Positions 9,963 through 20,200 of a stretch of DNA of 64,000 nucleotides are shown piece by piece. The position numbers and the translations under genes were made by a program. Numbering within the stretch: position 1 is the first letter of the stretch; each line of letters starts with the position of its first letter. Under the pieces are notes generated by a model. The model was not told the DNA's origin and searched no databases. It saw nothing but the letters and a program-made list of their open reading frames with translations. The DNA is from Schizochytrium sp. CCTCC M209059 (Eukaryota; Sar; Bigyra; Thraustochytrida; Thraustochytriidae): assembly GCA_000818945.1 (NCBI GenBank), contig KN805397.1:68530-132529 (forward strand), read 5' to 3'.

Positions 9963-11414
9963 TTAGTCGTCGTTGGGCTTCTTGACGTCTTCAAGCCCCG
10001 TGGCGTACTCCTCATCCCTAGGATCGAAACCGTCGACCTTGTCGTAAGCATACCGCTGGGAAGAGGCCGAAGGCGCCCAGAGGTAAATAATGGCAAGAAG
10101 TACGGCAAAATAGAGCACGTCCCAAAAGGCCTCGAGCTTGTAAAAGTCCTGCCAATGCAGATCAACGTAGTTCGTCCGAATGCAGTAGGCAAAGAAGACC
10201 GACCAAGCACAACCGACCACGACGGTAGCCACGAGAATACGCCGGAAAGACACATAAAGATCAAGCTTCGTCTCCTGGCGACGCGCACCAAGACTCTTGA
10301 TGATGACCGCGAGGCTCGAAAAGGACCACATGAAGATGATAAAGTCGACGGCGACGACAGGGACCTCGAGAAGAAAGCCGCCAAACGTGAGCGCCCTCGA
10401 GTGATTGAGCTGCGTAATCACTAAATGCAGGTAAGAGAGTAAAAAGTGAGCGCCACCAAGAGCGGCAATTTTGTTTGCGTTCTCACCAAGCGACGGGCGC
10501 AGCACACCAAAACCCATGGCCACAACGAGAACAAGCATGCGCGAAACAGTCTTTTTCACGCAGAGGAAAAAGAGACCCGTGAACATGAAAAACTTGCTGC
10601 GCGTGCCGTAGAGATTAAAGTGGTAAAAGTCATAGTAGCGCAAAAAGGACTCGAGCAGACCAAACGCGAGGACGACGGAAATGCAGTTCTGCAACTGGTG
10701 CAACTCGCGCCAATGACGGCCGCACAGGTAAGTCCACACCATGGATGCCACGACATATGCCATGGACATGTAAAAGTAAAAGCCCAAAAAGCCATAGACC
10801 TCGGCCGGAAGAAAGCCGTACGGGTTCACCCAGCGTGTCTCGCCCGTGACCTCGATCTCGGAGCTGGTCGGGTTGCAAAAGTTGATGACCAGGTAGTAAA
10901 AACCCTTTTTCTCGATCGTATAGGTACGGAAAAGGCGCGCCTCGCCCTCGCCGTCGGGCATAACATCCCACGACACAACGTCGTGGGCTCCGGGGGAGAA
11001 AATGAGCGAGTGCGGCACCGTGCAGACTGCGCCCTCGGCGGCCATAGACTCAGAGCAGCAGTACAGACGCTCCCCAGGGCTACCTTCGGCAGAAGACCCG
11101 GCGTCTTCAACGTTGATGCCGAGATACTTGTAGTCCTCGGCAGGAAATGCCGAGACCTGGACCAGGGTGTTTGGATCGGCTGCCAGCTCGGGCGGCACAT
11201 TGAATTTGAGCGAAATCTCGATCACAGATCGCGCGTTTTCAGATGCGATCACATACGGCGCGTCGCTCATCGCGTACATTGCGTTTTTGCGGAACATGAG
11301 GAAGTTGTTTTCAAGCTTTTCAGCATTGTACGTGTTCACCGCGGCAAGTGCTTGCTGTGTGCTGGTAGCCAGCATGGCCAGCGCCATAATGAGCGCACAT
11401 GATGGTCGTGGCAT
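9963..11414 (-). CDS. TMEM87/GPR107-family (GOST) seven-transmembrane protein
   Basis: 483 aa. Residues 1-24 are a signal peptide. Residues 25 to about 200 form a lumenal beta-rich domain containing cysteines, as in the Golgi-dynamics (GOLD-like) ectodomain of this family. Seven hydrophobic helices run from about 203 to 446. The first is preceded by the family-typical NPYGFLPAEVYGFLGFYFYMS, and the loop after helix 1 contains RHWRELHQLQNCIS, equivalent to the conserved RHWKDLLRLQ-type stretch of TMEM87/GPR107/GPR108. The cytosolic tail is short and acidic. Family members sit in the Golgi and endosomes and act in retrograde trafficking. The open frame of 318 codons on the opposite strand is a compositional shadow. 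Confidence 0.85.
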   Translation of the reverse strand: MPRPSCALIMALAMLATSTQQALAAVNTYNAEKLENNFLMFRKNAMYAMSDAPYVIASENARSVIEISLKFNVPPELAADPNTLVQVSAFPAEDYKYLGINVEDAGSSAEGSPGERLYCCSESMAAEGAVCTVPHSLIFSPGAHDVVSWDVMPDGEGEARLFRTYTIEKKGFYYLVINFCNPTSSEIEVTGETRWVNPYGFLPAEVYGFLGFYFYMSMAYVVASMVWTYLCGRHWRELHQLQNCISVVLAFGLLESFLRYYDFYHFNLYGTRSKFFMFTGLFFLCVKKTVSRMLVLVVAMGFGVLRPSLGENANKIAALGGAHFLLSYLHLVITQLNHSRALTFGGFLLEVPVVAVDFIIFMWSFSSLAVIIKSLGARRQETKLDLYVSFRRILVATVVVGCAWSVFFAYCIRTNYVDLHWQDFYKLEAFWDVLYFAVLLAIIYLWAPSASSQRYAYDKVDGFDPRDEEYATGLEDVKKPNDD

Positions 11415-12057
11415 TGTATCACGCCGGCACCTGTCTCTCGCTGTGACCTTGTCGTGGGTCGTGCGAGCAAGCCTTGTCTCCTCTTCTTTGGGATGGGAGG
11501 CACGAAGAGCCGCTCACGTCGTTTGTAGCGCCACGCCAACCTTCTTGGCACGAACCCCCTCTGCTCGAGCGGGCGCAGGTGTTCGCAAGCGCAAAAGAGC
11601 GCTGCGAAAGAGGGTAAAGAGCGTTCAAGGCAGTTCTCGTCCACTCCACGCGCCGGGCTGGGCCGCCGGCAGCCGCTCGCACGAGAGGTCTGTTGGCGTC
11701 TTCGATTTGACAAACCTTGCCACCTTTGCTGCTCGACGGACGTCCTGGGTTCGAAGGAATAGATAACGTCTAGCACCTCCTACCATAGCATCATCGACTC
11801 CCCGGCGTCGTCGTCGGAAAAAGTGAAACGGAAAGAACGAAAAGAGAACGGGGTCCCCGCCCCCCGTAAGGTGTGCGCCTCGAGCAGATCGGCTAGGTGT
11901 GCGCGGGGACATCCTGATCCAAGTTGTATTGTCAAGTGGGTCGAGGAAAGCAATGCAGTGCCCAACTCGACCACTTGCTTGGTCATGGAAGGCATCGTTA
12001 TTGGAGAAGAGGACGCCGTGGCGGAAATGGTAAGGTCTTGCAGGCTGCTGCCTTCAG

Positions 12058-12093
12058 CTGCTACTGCTGCTGCTGCAGCTGCTGCTGCTGCTG
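12058..12093. repeat. (CTG)n trinucleotide repeat
   Basis: An interrupted CTG run in noncoding sequence. Confidence 0.85.
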
Positions 12094-12295
12094 TATGCAC
12101 GGGAAGCAATTGACAGAGCGCGCACGCGTGGCACGTGTGCGGGTACTTCACCGCTGGAGTGTGACCTATTATATGGTTTCCTCTTTTTTGACCCGTTCAT
12201 CCAACCAGTGCCCAGCCCGATTCCGCGCGTGCAGACCTGTATCGACATTTCCTTTGTTCTGCGTGGACGTACGCACGTTCGCGCCGAGAGGCACG

Positions 12296-12360
12296 CGACG
12301 CGACGTGACTAATTTAGTGCGAGGCGACTTAACGCGAGGCGACGCGAGGCAACGCGAGGT
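12296..12360. repeat. GCGAGGCGAC-type minisatellite
   Basis: Degenerate GCGACGCGA and GCGAGGCGA units 60-125 bases upstream of the LEA_2-like ATG, likely in the 5' leader or promoter. Confidence 0.6.
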
Positions 12361-12421
12361 AAACAAATCGAAGCGGCCCAGAATAGCCTTGACGGCAAGG
12401 CGCGCGAGAGCGGGCAAGGCC

Positions 12422-13054
12422 ATGGGAAAGCAAATTGAAAATGTGACCGTGGCGGTCGTCGCGGATAATTTTGCGGCCGTGGAACGCGAACTCGACGCAC
12501 CTTTAGATGAAGATGACGAGGCCAACCGAGAGCGACGCTGCAAACATCTCCCCCAACTCAGCGAAAAGCAAGCGCGCGTGATTATTGCGGTTCTGGCTGT
12601 CCTTCTTGCCATCACGCTCCTGGCCGGTCTGCTGTACGAGAGGCCTGTAGAAATCGGACTCTCGCCAAGTGGTCTCGACAATGTCAATGTGACTATGAAC
12701 ACTACAGATGGCACCATCATCATGCGGGGCGACCTGGATGCCATTGTGACGAACCGGAACTTTGTCTCGTTGCAGGCTTCGGACGTCAACGTTACACTCA
12801 CCAAGTTGGACGCCTCGGTGTCTGCTGTTCAGCTTGGACCTATTAAATTGCCGATGCGAGGCTCTACAATTGTTCCACTTTCTTTTCAGGCTGTTTTAAA
12901 CGCCGCAGAGACCTCGCTCGCTCTGGCCGCAATATCAAACGAGTGCTTTTACGGCGTCACCAGCTTTGATGTCGATGGGACCGTGGACATAGAACATCCT
13001 CTTGCATCTGGTTCTTTTTCCTTTTCATTTCAAGATCAAGTCGTCGAATGCTAG
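12422..13054 (+). CDS. LEA_2/NDR1-HIN1-like single-pass membrane protein
   Basis: 210 aa from the ATG at 12422. The frame stays open for a further 166 codons upstream, but that stretch is compositionally noncoding, so I start here. Residues 1-50 are polar and acidic. A single hydrophobic helix spans about 53-74 (VIIAVLAVLLAITLLAGLLY). The rest is a beta-rich LEA_2-like (WHy-type) domain with alternating hydrophobics (VNVTMNTTDGTII, DLDAIVTNRNFVSLQASDVNVTL, RGSTIVPLSFQAVL), the pattern of NDR1/HIN1-like proteins. Several NxT/NxS sites suggest the C-terminal domain faces the lumen or outside. Its function is unknown. It could be a membrane lipid-contact or stress protein, as in other LEA_2 proteins. 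Confidence 0.65.
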   Translation: MGKQIENVTVAVVADNFAAVERELDAPLDEDDEANRERRCKHLPQLSEKQARVIIAVLAVLLAITLLAGLLYERPVEIGLSPSGLDNVNVTMNTTDGTIIMRGDLDAIVTNRNFVSLQASDVNVTLTKLDASVSAVQLGPIKLPMRGSTIVPLSFQAVLNAAETSLALAAISNECFYGVTSFDVDGTVDIEHPLASGSFSFSFQDQVVEC

Positions 13055-13907
13055 ACCTGCCTGCGACTATATCCCCACTACTACTACCACTACATCCCCA
13101 ATATCTGTGCCCTTTTTTTTTTTTGGTTCAAGACAATGTCGAAAATGCTTCGTCTTTCGATAGCTTGGTTTCGAATGCTTGATCTTTGCGCACAGCATCC
13201 ACGCTGTGATCAATAGTCGTCGATGCGCCTCGATCATTAAATGGCACCCAAGACAGCAATTCTCCGATACCAGTCGATTTTCATTTTCGTTGGCGTCAAG
13301 TCTTTGGCTTTCCTTTGTCTAGATTGACAAACATGTCGAGGTCTTCATCTTTTTCGGTTCAGAATCGATCAAATGACACGAGACGCTCACCCGATGTGCA
13401 TCGATCATTTCAGCCAGTGTATACTCTGTAGCCAGTAGCCATGCGGTCCCGTTATGGGCAGTCTCCCCTTTCGTCGCATCGAAGCGAGCATCCAATGTCC
13501 TTGCTGCTTCCCTTCTCTTTTTTTCTTTTTCATTTTCCCGGAAAGACAAAGTCCGGCGCATAAGCGCGCCGAATAAGGACGGGCGGCTGCGCACTGGCAG
13601 ACGACGCGAGACAGAGCACAAGACCAAGACCTTCTGCCCTTTCGCGCGAGTCGCGCAGGCCGCGCTCGTGCTGCTCCAGCTCTTGCGTCCGCGCCCGCAC
13701 TCGCGCCCGCAACCGCTGCCCTTTCCCTGTTGCCCTTGCCGGCGAGTGAGCGGCGCAGCGCCAAAAATATTCCAAACTTAACAAGCAGTCCGCGGACGGC
13801 GACATTGGCAAGCGCGAGGGCGACGACCTCGACGAAGGAGCGCAATCAAAGCCATTAGTTCGACCCTTGGAGATCGCATTGCGATCGTAGTAGCATAGTG
13901 GTGCACA
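13055..13907. other. Intergenic region, mS37 promoter side
   Basis: A T-run (13110-13125) and pyrimidine-rich AT-richer DNA are followed by GC-rich DNA before the mS37 ATG. A 102-codon reverse frame has no recognisable features. Confidence 0.5.
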
Positions 13908-14165
13908 ATGGTGGACATCAAAAAGATCAAGGCGCCCAAGGAGCGGAGGTTTGGCTCGCCTTGCTACCACGAGGTGCAGGCCTTTCTCAACTGCCTCAAG
14001 ACGAACGACTATGACGACTCGAAATGCCGCGGCGAGATCCAGGCCATGACGCGCTGCTCGGATGCCCTTCTGGCCAAGGCAAAGGAAAACAAGGGACGGC
14101 ACAAGGTCACAACCAACTATCACTTGCAGCGTCTGGCACAAGCCGTTCTGAACAAGAAAAAATGA
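13908..14165 (+). CDS. Mitochondrial small ribosomal subunit protein mS37 (MRP10/CHCHD1-like, twin CX9C)
   Basis: 85 aa. Two CX9C pairs, C19-C29 and C40-C50, define a CHCH helical hairpin. The C-terminal TTNYHLQRLAQAVL matches the conserved NYHLARL-type tail of yeast Mrp10 and human CHCHD1, which separates mS37 from other small CHCH proteins such as Cox17 or Cmc1. The protein is imported and oxidised through the Mia40 pathway, then joins the mitoribosomal small subunit (established for the family). A basic N-terminus without a long presequence fits. The reading frame is short and intact, and it converges on the Cdt2-like gene, with only 130 bases between stops. Confidence 0.82.
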   Translation: MVDIKKIKAPKERRFGSPCYHEVQAFLNCLKTNDYDDSKCRGEIQAMTRCSDALLAKAKENKGRHKVTTNYHLQRLAQAVLNKKK

Positions 14166-14295
14166 TTTACATTGCTTGCTTCGTACGCTCTCTTTTTTAT
14201 ATTTCTCTCTCTCCATCAATCCCTTGCTCTTCAGAAGTAATAAGATACATGCACCTTGTGTGGATGAGCATCTGACACGCTTGCGACATTCGTCG

Positions 14296-14430
14296 TTAGC
14301 GCTGCCCCAACACTCTTGGGGCCACGACGCTCGAACTACTGCCTTCCCGACTATGGTTGCTGTTGGTGTTGCTATTGCTGCTCCCGATGCTGCTCGAGCT
14401 ACTGCTGCTGCTCGAACTGCTACTACTCGA

Positions 14431-14483
<53 letters not shown>

Positions 14484-16257
14484 ATCCGCGGTTTGTGCTA
14501 TCATTCTTATTGCTATCTGCTCTTGCTGTGCTATTTTTCACCCTATTGCCGCTGCCTCCTTCGCGCGCTGCCAAATTCTCCGGTTGATTCTCCTTGTCAT
14601 CGCGTGCTTTACTCGTGAGCGCAGCGCGCTTTGAGCTGTTTTGGGCAGGCTGCCAAAAGTCTAGCAAGGTTACAGCCTTACGCTTCCGGCTTGTTTCCTC
14701 TCCAGCATTCGTCCCACCTAGTCCAGGAACACTTGCATCTGGGTTTAGCGAATCAAGCTCTCGATCGTCATCCAACCGACCTACACTACTCACTCCAGCG
14801 GCAGTAAGAGTAGCAGACGAATCGTGTTCCAAATTTGCTGGAGCTCCATCTCTGTGGCGCGAGCGCGGGGTCCACAAGCACAGTCCGTTTGACTGTGGAA
14901 ATGTGCTTAATTGCTGATTAGAGTCTTGATCTTGCTTGGACGCGCGCTCGCGGAAACGAGTCTCGTCAATTTCCCACACTCGTGCCGACGCGTCGTCTGA
15001 AACAGTGGCAATTGTGCCAAAGGCAGAGGGATCCCAATGCACGCCAGTGACCTCATCGCGATGGCCGCGAAGAGATGCGACAGGAAGAGGCGAGGGTCCG
15101 TATACATCCCAGATAAGCGCTTGATCTTCGCCAGCGCCTGCTCCAGACCCGCTAAGAATATAATTTCCGTCCGGACTAAAACATGAGTGAATGTAGAACG
15201 ACGAGCACGCGTACGGGCGGTCTTCACTGCCAGCAAATGTGCGAAAGTGATCTGGATTCCGTTGTTTAGCGTTGTAATGGATCCACTCGTACACGACGAG
15301 ATCGGCGTCGCGGTAGCTCACGAGCAGCTTGGACCCGCTTGGATCAAAGTCGAGCGACGTAATGCCCGGCCGTCGCTGCATTCCCTGCACAAACGGAGCT
15401 GTCGGAATGGTTTGCACCGGATCCTGCTTACGGCCCACGACGCGAATATCCCAAAACTTGACCTCGCCGTGGACGCTTGCAGTTGCGAGAAGGCGGTCGT
15501 CGCGCGTGGGTAGCACCGATGAAATCGCCATGGGCTGTCGATAGCCACTCCGTCGTTTCGGGGCCGCGCAGTGCAAGTCATCATATTCTGCGCTTGGCAT
15601 AAGACAGAGCTCGCCGCTTGGCCCACGCGCATTCGGGTTCTGCTTGGCACGATGGTCCCAGATGAGCACGAGACCGCCTCTGCATCCGCTTACAAAGAGA
15701 TTTGGGTTTTCGTTGAACGGGCTCACTGTCCGGACTGTGCCAGGATGGCATCCAAAGGTGGATACGTATTCACAGGTCTCAGCATCCCATAAACGGAGCG
15801 TCCGGTCGCCGGAAGCCGTGACGAGCTGTGTCGGAGAGAGCCACGCGAGATCGTATATATAGCTGCGGTGCGCTGCCCAAGTGGACGACTTGCTCCAGCC
15901 CGAATGCCCATTCGGAGAACTTGAGCCTGTTGCGTTTCCCTGGCCATTGTCGCTCGTAAATACTCCAACGCGGCCTTGCTCATCACCAATGGCCAGTCTA
16001 CGTCTGCCACCATGATGGCTCGTTTCGCGATACTTGGGGAATTTGATTGCCGTGGGGCAGATCTCGTCGTCCCAAGCTTCGTCGTGAGAGAGGGCAAAGT
16101 CGCCAACGCGGAGGCTGCTCACAAGGTACTCATGGTCCGAGGGCGACTTGCGAAAAGCACGCTGCGAGCTCGTTTCTCCGCGCGCTCCTGGCAATTGACC
16201 GAGCCGCGACGGGCCGCTGCCCACGTACTCGCGATGAAAAAGTGGGCGCAACAGCAT
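14296..16257 (-). CDS. Cdt2/DTL-like WD40 substrate receptor of CRL4
   Basis: 653 aa from the ATG at 16257; the frame extends further only to a non-ATG codon. WD40 repeats fill about residues 60-430: LVTASGDRTLRLWD, CHPGTVRTVSPF, LLATASVHGEVKFWD, CFSPDGNYILSGS and GHRDEVTGVHWDPSAFGTIATVSDDASARVWEID-type segments, in the order and wording of metazoan DTL/Cdt2. Cdt2 brings PCNA-bound Cdt1, p21 and Set8 to the CUL4-DDB1 ligase. The C-terminal tail (about 430-653) is disordered. It contains AVTLLDFW at 528-535, a degenerate PIP box followed by basic residues, and a polyserine tract at about 590-622 encoded by a trinucleotide run. It could be another DCAF, but the repeat wording favours Cdt2. Confidence 0.8.
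14431..14483. repeat. (GCT)n run encoding polyserine in the Cdt2-like tail
   Basis: About 18 uninterrupted GCT units, read as AGC serine codons on the minus strand. Imperfect copies flank it on the low-coordinate side. Length polymorphism is likely. Confidence 0.9.
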
Positions 16258-17289
16258 CGTCGATTGCCTTTCTTTCAAGGACACTCGCTGCGTTTTACTT
16301 CTCTACGCTAAAGTCCACCTCGCTGTCACTATTGTTGTCGTGCTCGTGTGCATACGTTCGTACGTGCGTGCGTGCGTGCGAGCGAGCGAGCGCGCACGCG
16401 CGCTGCCCGAGCTTGCCGATTCAATGCGAACCGCGAGGTCTCGCGCCTGCCGCAGCCTGCTGCTGATCGAGCACGAAAAGGAGGCAGCGGGTCTCGAAGA
16501 GAGAAAGTCGAACGAGCGCGCCCCGCGCCCCGCGCCGCCTCCGTGTCTCCCGGGTCTGCGGGGCCGGGCGAGCCGATTGATCAATCAATCAATTAATCGT
16601 GCGCGAGCTTGCTTTCCTTCCCTCGTGCAAAACGGGCGCCGTGGTTAGGTCGAAGTGGCCCAACGGGGCAAGAACCTGACTCATAAAAAGACCCAAATCT
16701 CAGTCAGGGCGCCGTGATCAGCTCGAAATTGCCGAGCTCGCTGGCCGCCCTCCCCGCGAAGAATACTGCCTTCTTCGCGACAGCCTTGGACGATTGCGCA
16801 GCCATGCTTCGCAAGGAGAGCGACCGCCGACAGCTCAGCAGCCTCCTGCTTCGATCGCATACGTCCATGGCCACGGCCATCTGTGCGTCATACCAGACAC
16901 ACAACTTCGACCGTCATTCGCCAGCTGTCGCAGAAATTTTCGGTTAAGAATGCCCAGGCTCTGAGCTCAACGGGGGCAATCAATCATTGCGACGTGGGCC
17001 TACAACTTGACAGCGCGAAGCACGCTCTACCGTGCCTGCAGACCCCAACCGAAGTCGCCCGCGAGGTGTGCGACGCATCCCTCGCGCGGAGACGGCAGCG
17101 TAGCCGACGGACCGCCAAAGGTCCACGAGGCTCATTCCAGCGCCCAGGTGAAACACGATTTTGCCATCGCCGCGCGACAAAGACAGAAGCGAAGTTCATT
17201 CCGGAGTCCGGCCGCACACCCATATCTTCGCAGGGAGACGGGCTTGGAGCGGAGTCGGCGCCACCATAAATGTACTGACTGTTGCTAGC
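16258..17289. other. Intergenic region between divergent Cdt2-like and TIR-TPR genes
   Basis: It holds a GTGC/GAGC microsatellite (16361-16392) and an ATCAATCAATC run near 16575. A 77-codon frame at 16714-16947 starts at a non-ATG codon and shows no recognisable domain. No convincing upstream exon of either neighbour was found. Confidence 0.45.
16361..16392. repeat. (GTGC)n/(GAGC)n microsatellite
   Basis: Tandem tetranucleotides in the divergent promoter region. Confidence 0.85.
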
Positions 17290-20200
17290 ATGGACGACTT
17301 GCACGATGGCGAAGGCGCCGGAGACGAGGAGCCGGATAATCTTCATCGCGCTGATCCAAAGGAGTTCAATGCATATTTGAAGGAAGAGCAAAGGTTTGCT
17401 GAAGCCCGGCTAGCGGCTCTTCATGAACCACAGGCCGCTGAAGCCAGGGATGGTCACATCGAAGATGTTGCCGGAAAATTTTTCTGTAGTCATGTGGGTA
17501 AAGACAAGGACTTTACCGATAACCTTGGCCTTGGCGAATATGAAAAAGATATCAAAGACATACTCGAAACGCCAAGCGAATCCAAAAAGAAGAAAAGTCG
17601 CTTTTATGATCTCTATAAGATCCAAAAGCTGGTTGAGAAAGTGTTGGAAACCTATAATCCAACAGATGAACTCGACAGCAATAAGATCCCAGATCTCAGC
17701 ATCATACCAGACCTGCAGCCGCACGTCCTAAGATTCCTAACCGACTCCAACTCTAACGCTAAATCGCTCAAGGCAATGTTTGAAATGTTCCTAAAGGACA
17801 CCGGAAGCACGCTCGTACAAGAAGCAGGAGGAAAAAAGTTCAGGTTTTCTCAGCTAGGTATTACGCATCAATATGAGCTTGCTAGGGCCAGTCAGAGCGA
17901 AAGAGAGACAATGCTCTCGAAATGGCTTGCTCTGTTCACTTTAGACGCCTTCGCACAAAAAATTCCGACAGACGGTTTTCACAAAACAGGGAATACATTT
18001 GGCATCATGAGTGCCCTTCTCGGAGACTTTGTCGGCCAATACACCACCAGCGGCTCGACTCAAACATTTCTGAACTTTGTGAAACGGAAAAAAGGTTTTA
18101 CCTGGAGCCTCCGTAAAATCGGGTGGCTCCTTTGCCACAAGTCTGGAGGGGGACTCCTCATCGAAGATTTTTCCAAATGGATCGCTGCAATTCTTTTCAT
18201 AAACCCAGAGAAGAATTTTGATGCGAAATCGCCCGAGGAATACAAAGACTGGCTAAAAGGTATGTTACACCACTTCATAGACAAAACAAACAAGAAAGCC
18301 TCGGCCCCAAAACGTCCATTGTCATCTGGATCTGCGGCCTTGTCACAGTCGAACACGAGGCGTCGCACCGACGCAAACATGGTGCAAGCTCCTCGCGAGA
18401 CCCATGTTCAGCTGCAAATTCACTCGTTTCTCGAAAACCTCGACTCTGCGAAATCTCGAACTTCAGAACTTTTACCTTCCCAGGCGCCTCTGCTGATGGG
18501 ACCCAGCGCATCTGAGGACGAACATCGTGACAAGCCTCGTGTGCGAGGCGTCAGCTCGACGTTCGTCAAACTCTTGGGCCGCTTCATTGCCTCCAACACG
18601 CTTGAGGACTCGGCCCAAGTCGATGCCTTCCAAGTAGCAGACTTGCTTGCCGAAGTGATGGACCGCGAGGTCGATGATGAAGAAGGAGTCTTTACCGGCC
18701 TGGAGAGCTTTCTAGGCTCAGAGCGTGGTGCTGCAATGCGCGACGAGCTGCTTAAGCTGGCCGAAGATCCGGCGGAGAAGGACACAAGCACCTGGTTTGC
18801 CAAGGCGACGCACTTTGTATGCTACCACCCCGATCGGCCCTTCCAGACGGTCATCGATAGTCTGACCGACGATTCGCAACCTCGCGTTTACTGGTGGATC
18901 GAACTCGTGAGCAACGCGAAGCCAAATGGCCAGAACGGAAGTTCGCGTGTGGACTCGTTTCGTGCAATTCGGTCAACACAGAGTTTCGCCATGGTCATGG
19001 ACAACTGGCAAAACCCTTCTGTGGTCTCTCGCGAGTCGTGCCGCGCTGAAATCGCCGTTGCTGTCGACGAAGGCCGGATCTTGCGTGCCGTTATGCCAAA
19101 GGACGTTCGCGAGGACCTAGTTGCGTTCAGCAACAAAGTCATGCGCTCAAAAGAAGACAAAGCACCCGAGGACGACCGTCGAGACGGCCAGGCTGAGATC
19201 GACAAGCTCCGCGACGCGCTCCAAGGCCAAGACAAGCGTCTGGAAGCCTCAAATAATGAGGCTGGGCAGATCTATTTGAAGACGCGTTTGGCAATCATGG
19301 AAGTCATTCTCAAGCCCGCCAAAGATCTCATCAGACAACACAAAGGCCCTGGGGACCCCACGCCGCTGTTGGATCTCATCGAAAGAAGCCTGGATGTTGT
19401 CGACGCCACGAATGCATTTGTCGCACTCGCCCCGGCATTCACCATTCAAGGAAGGCTCGCGGAAGGGATCAAGATGCTGACGCGCATCGCCGAAAAGGTC
19501 AGCAACGAGCTGCACAGTGCCCCGAAACCCTCTCGCGCGCGCTGTGCCGATCTGGAAAACGTACTGGGGCGTGCGCTCTTTTCCATGGGTCGTCTGTATT
19601 GCGACACATTTAGCGGCGACCAGGCCGTGGCCTGCGCAGAGCTCTGCTGCGATGCTGCCATTACTATTCTCGAAGCATGTGGGGAGGACTTTCTCTGTGC
19701 TCGAGCCCAGTACGTTCTGGCTCGTACGCTCGTGAACTGCCACATGACGATCACCAGTTTCTCGACTCGGAACAAGGCAGCAGACATCAAAAAGGCGACC
19801 GAGGTACTGGATGCGGCAATTTCGACAATGGAAGATGATAATGCACTCCAGGCTGATCTGGGGGCCTTGTACGTCCACCGAGCAAAGCTGAGCGATCTGA
19901 GCGGCAAGCCAGCATCCGTGGTGGAGGAGGACTTTGAGAGAGCCATAGGCGTGCAGGTCGACCTTTACGGCCCGTGTGACCCGCGACTGAACCTCACCTC
20001 CAAGTGCCGCGGCCAAAGCTGGTACTGGAGGGGCAACGTCGCGAAGGCTGTCTTCTATTGGACGCAAGCGTTCTCGCATATTTTCGAGGGCTTCGCGGCC
20101 CATTCTGTGCCGGCGTACCACGTGTTCAAGATCTTATCGTTCAGCTGGATAGGCTTCGCCAAGCTGCGCGAGGAGAGATCTGAGATGTCGTTCCAGGAGC

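Larger units (their letters stand above)
11415..12421. other. Intergenic region between divergent genes
   Basis: It presumably carries the promoters of the TMEM87-like gene and the LEA_2-like gene. It contains a CTG/CTGCAG run at 12058-12093 and degenerate GCGAGGCGAC units just before the next ATG (12296-12360). Open frames crossing it lack protein character. Confidence 0.5.

Noticed and set aside
10446..11402. 318-codon open frame antisense to the TMEM87-like gene
   Set aside because: The minus-strand protein has seven TM helices and family motifs; the plus-strand translation is Arg/His-rich composition.
11745..11765. tRNA T-arm-like gggttcgaa
   Set aside because: Stem and loop lengths are wrong, and no matching acceptor, D-arm or anticodon arm could be found.
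11924..12421. 166-codon in-frame upstream extension of the LEA_2-like protein
   Set aside because: The stretch is a translation of CTG and GCGAGGCGA repeats, so the ATG at 12422 was preferred.
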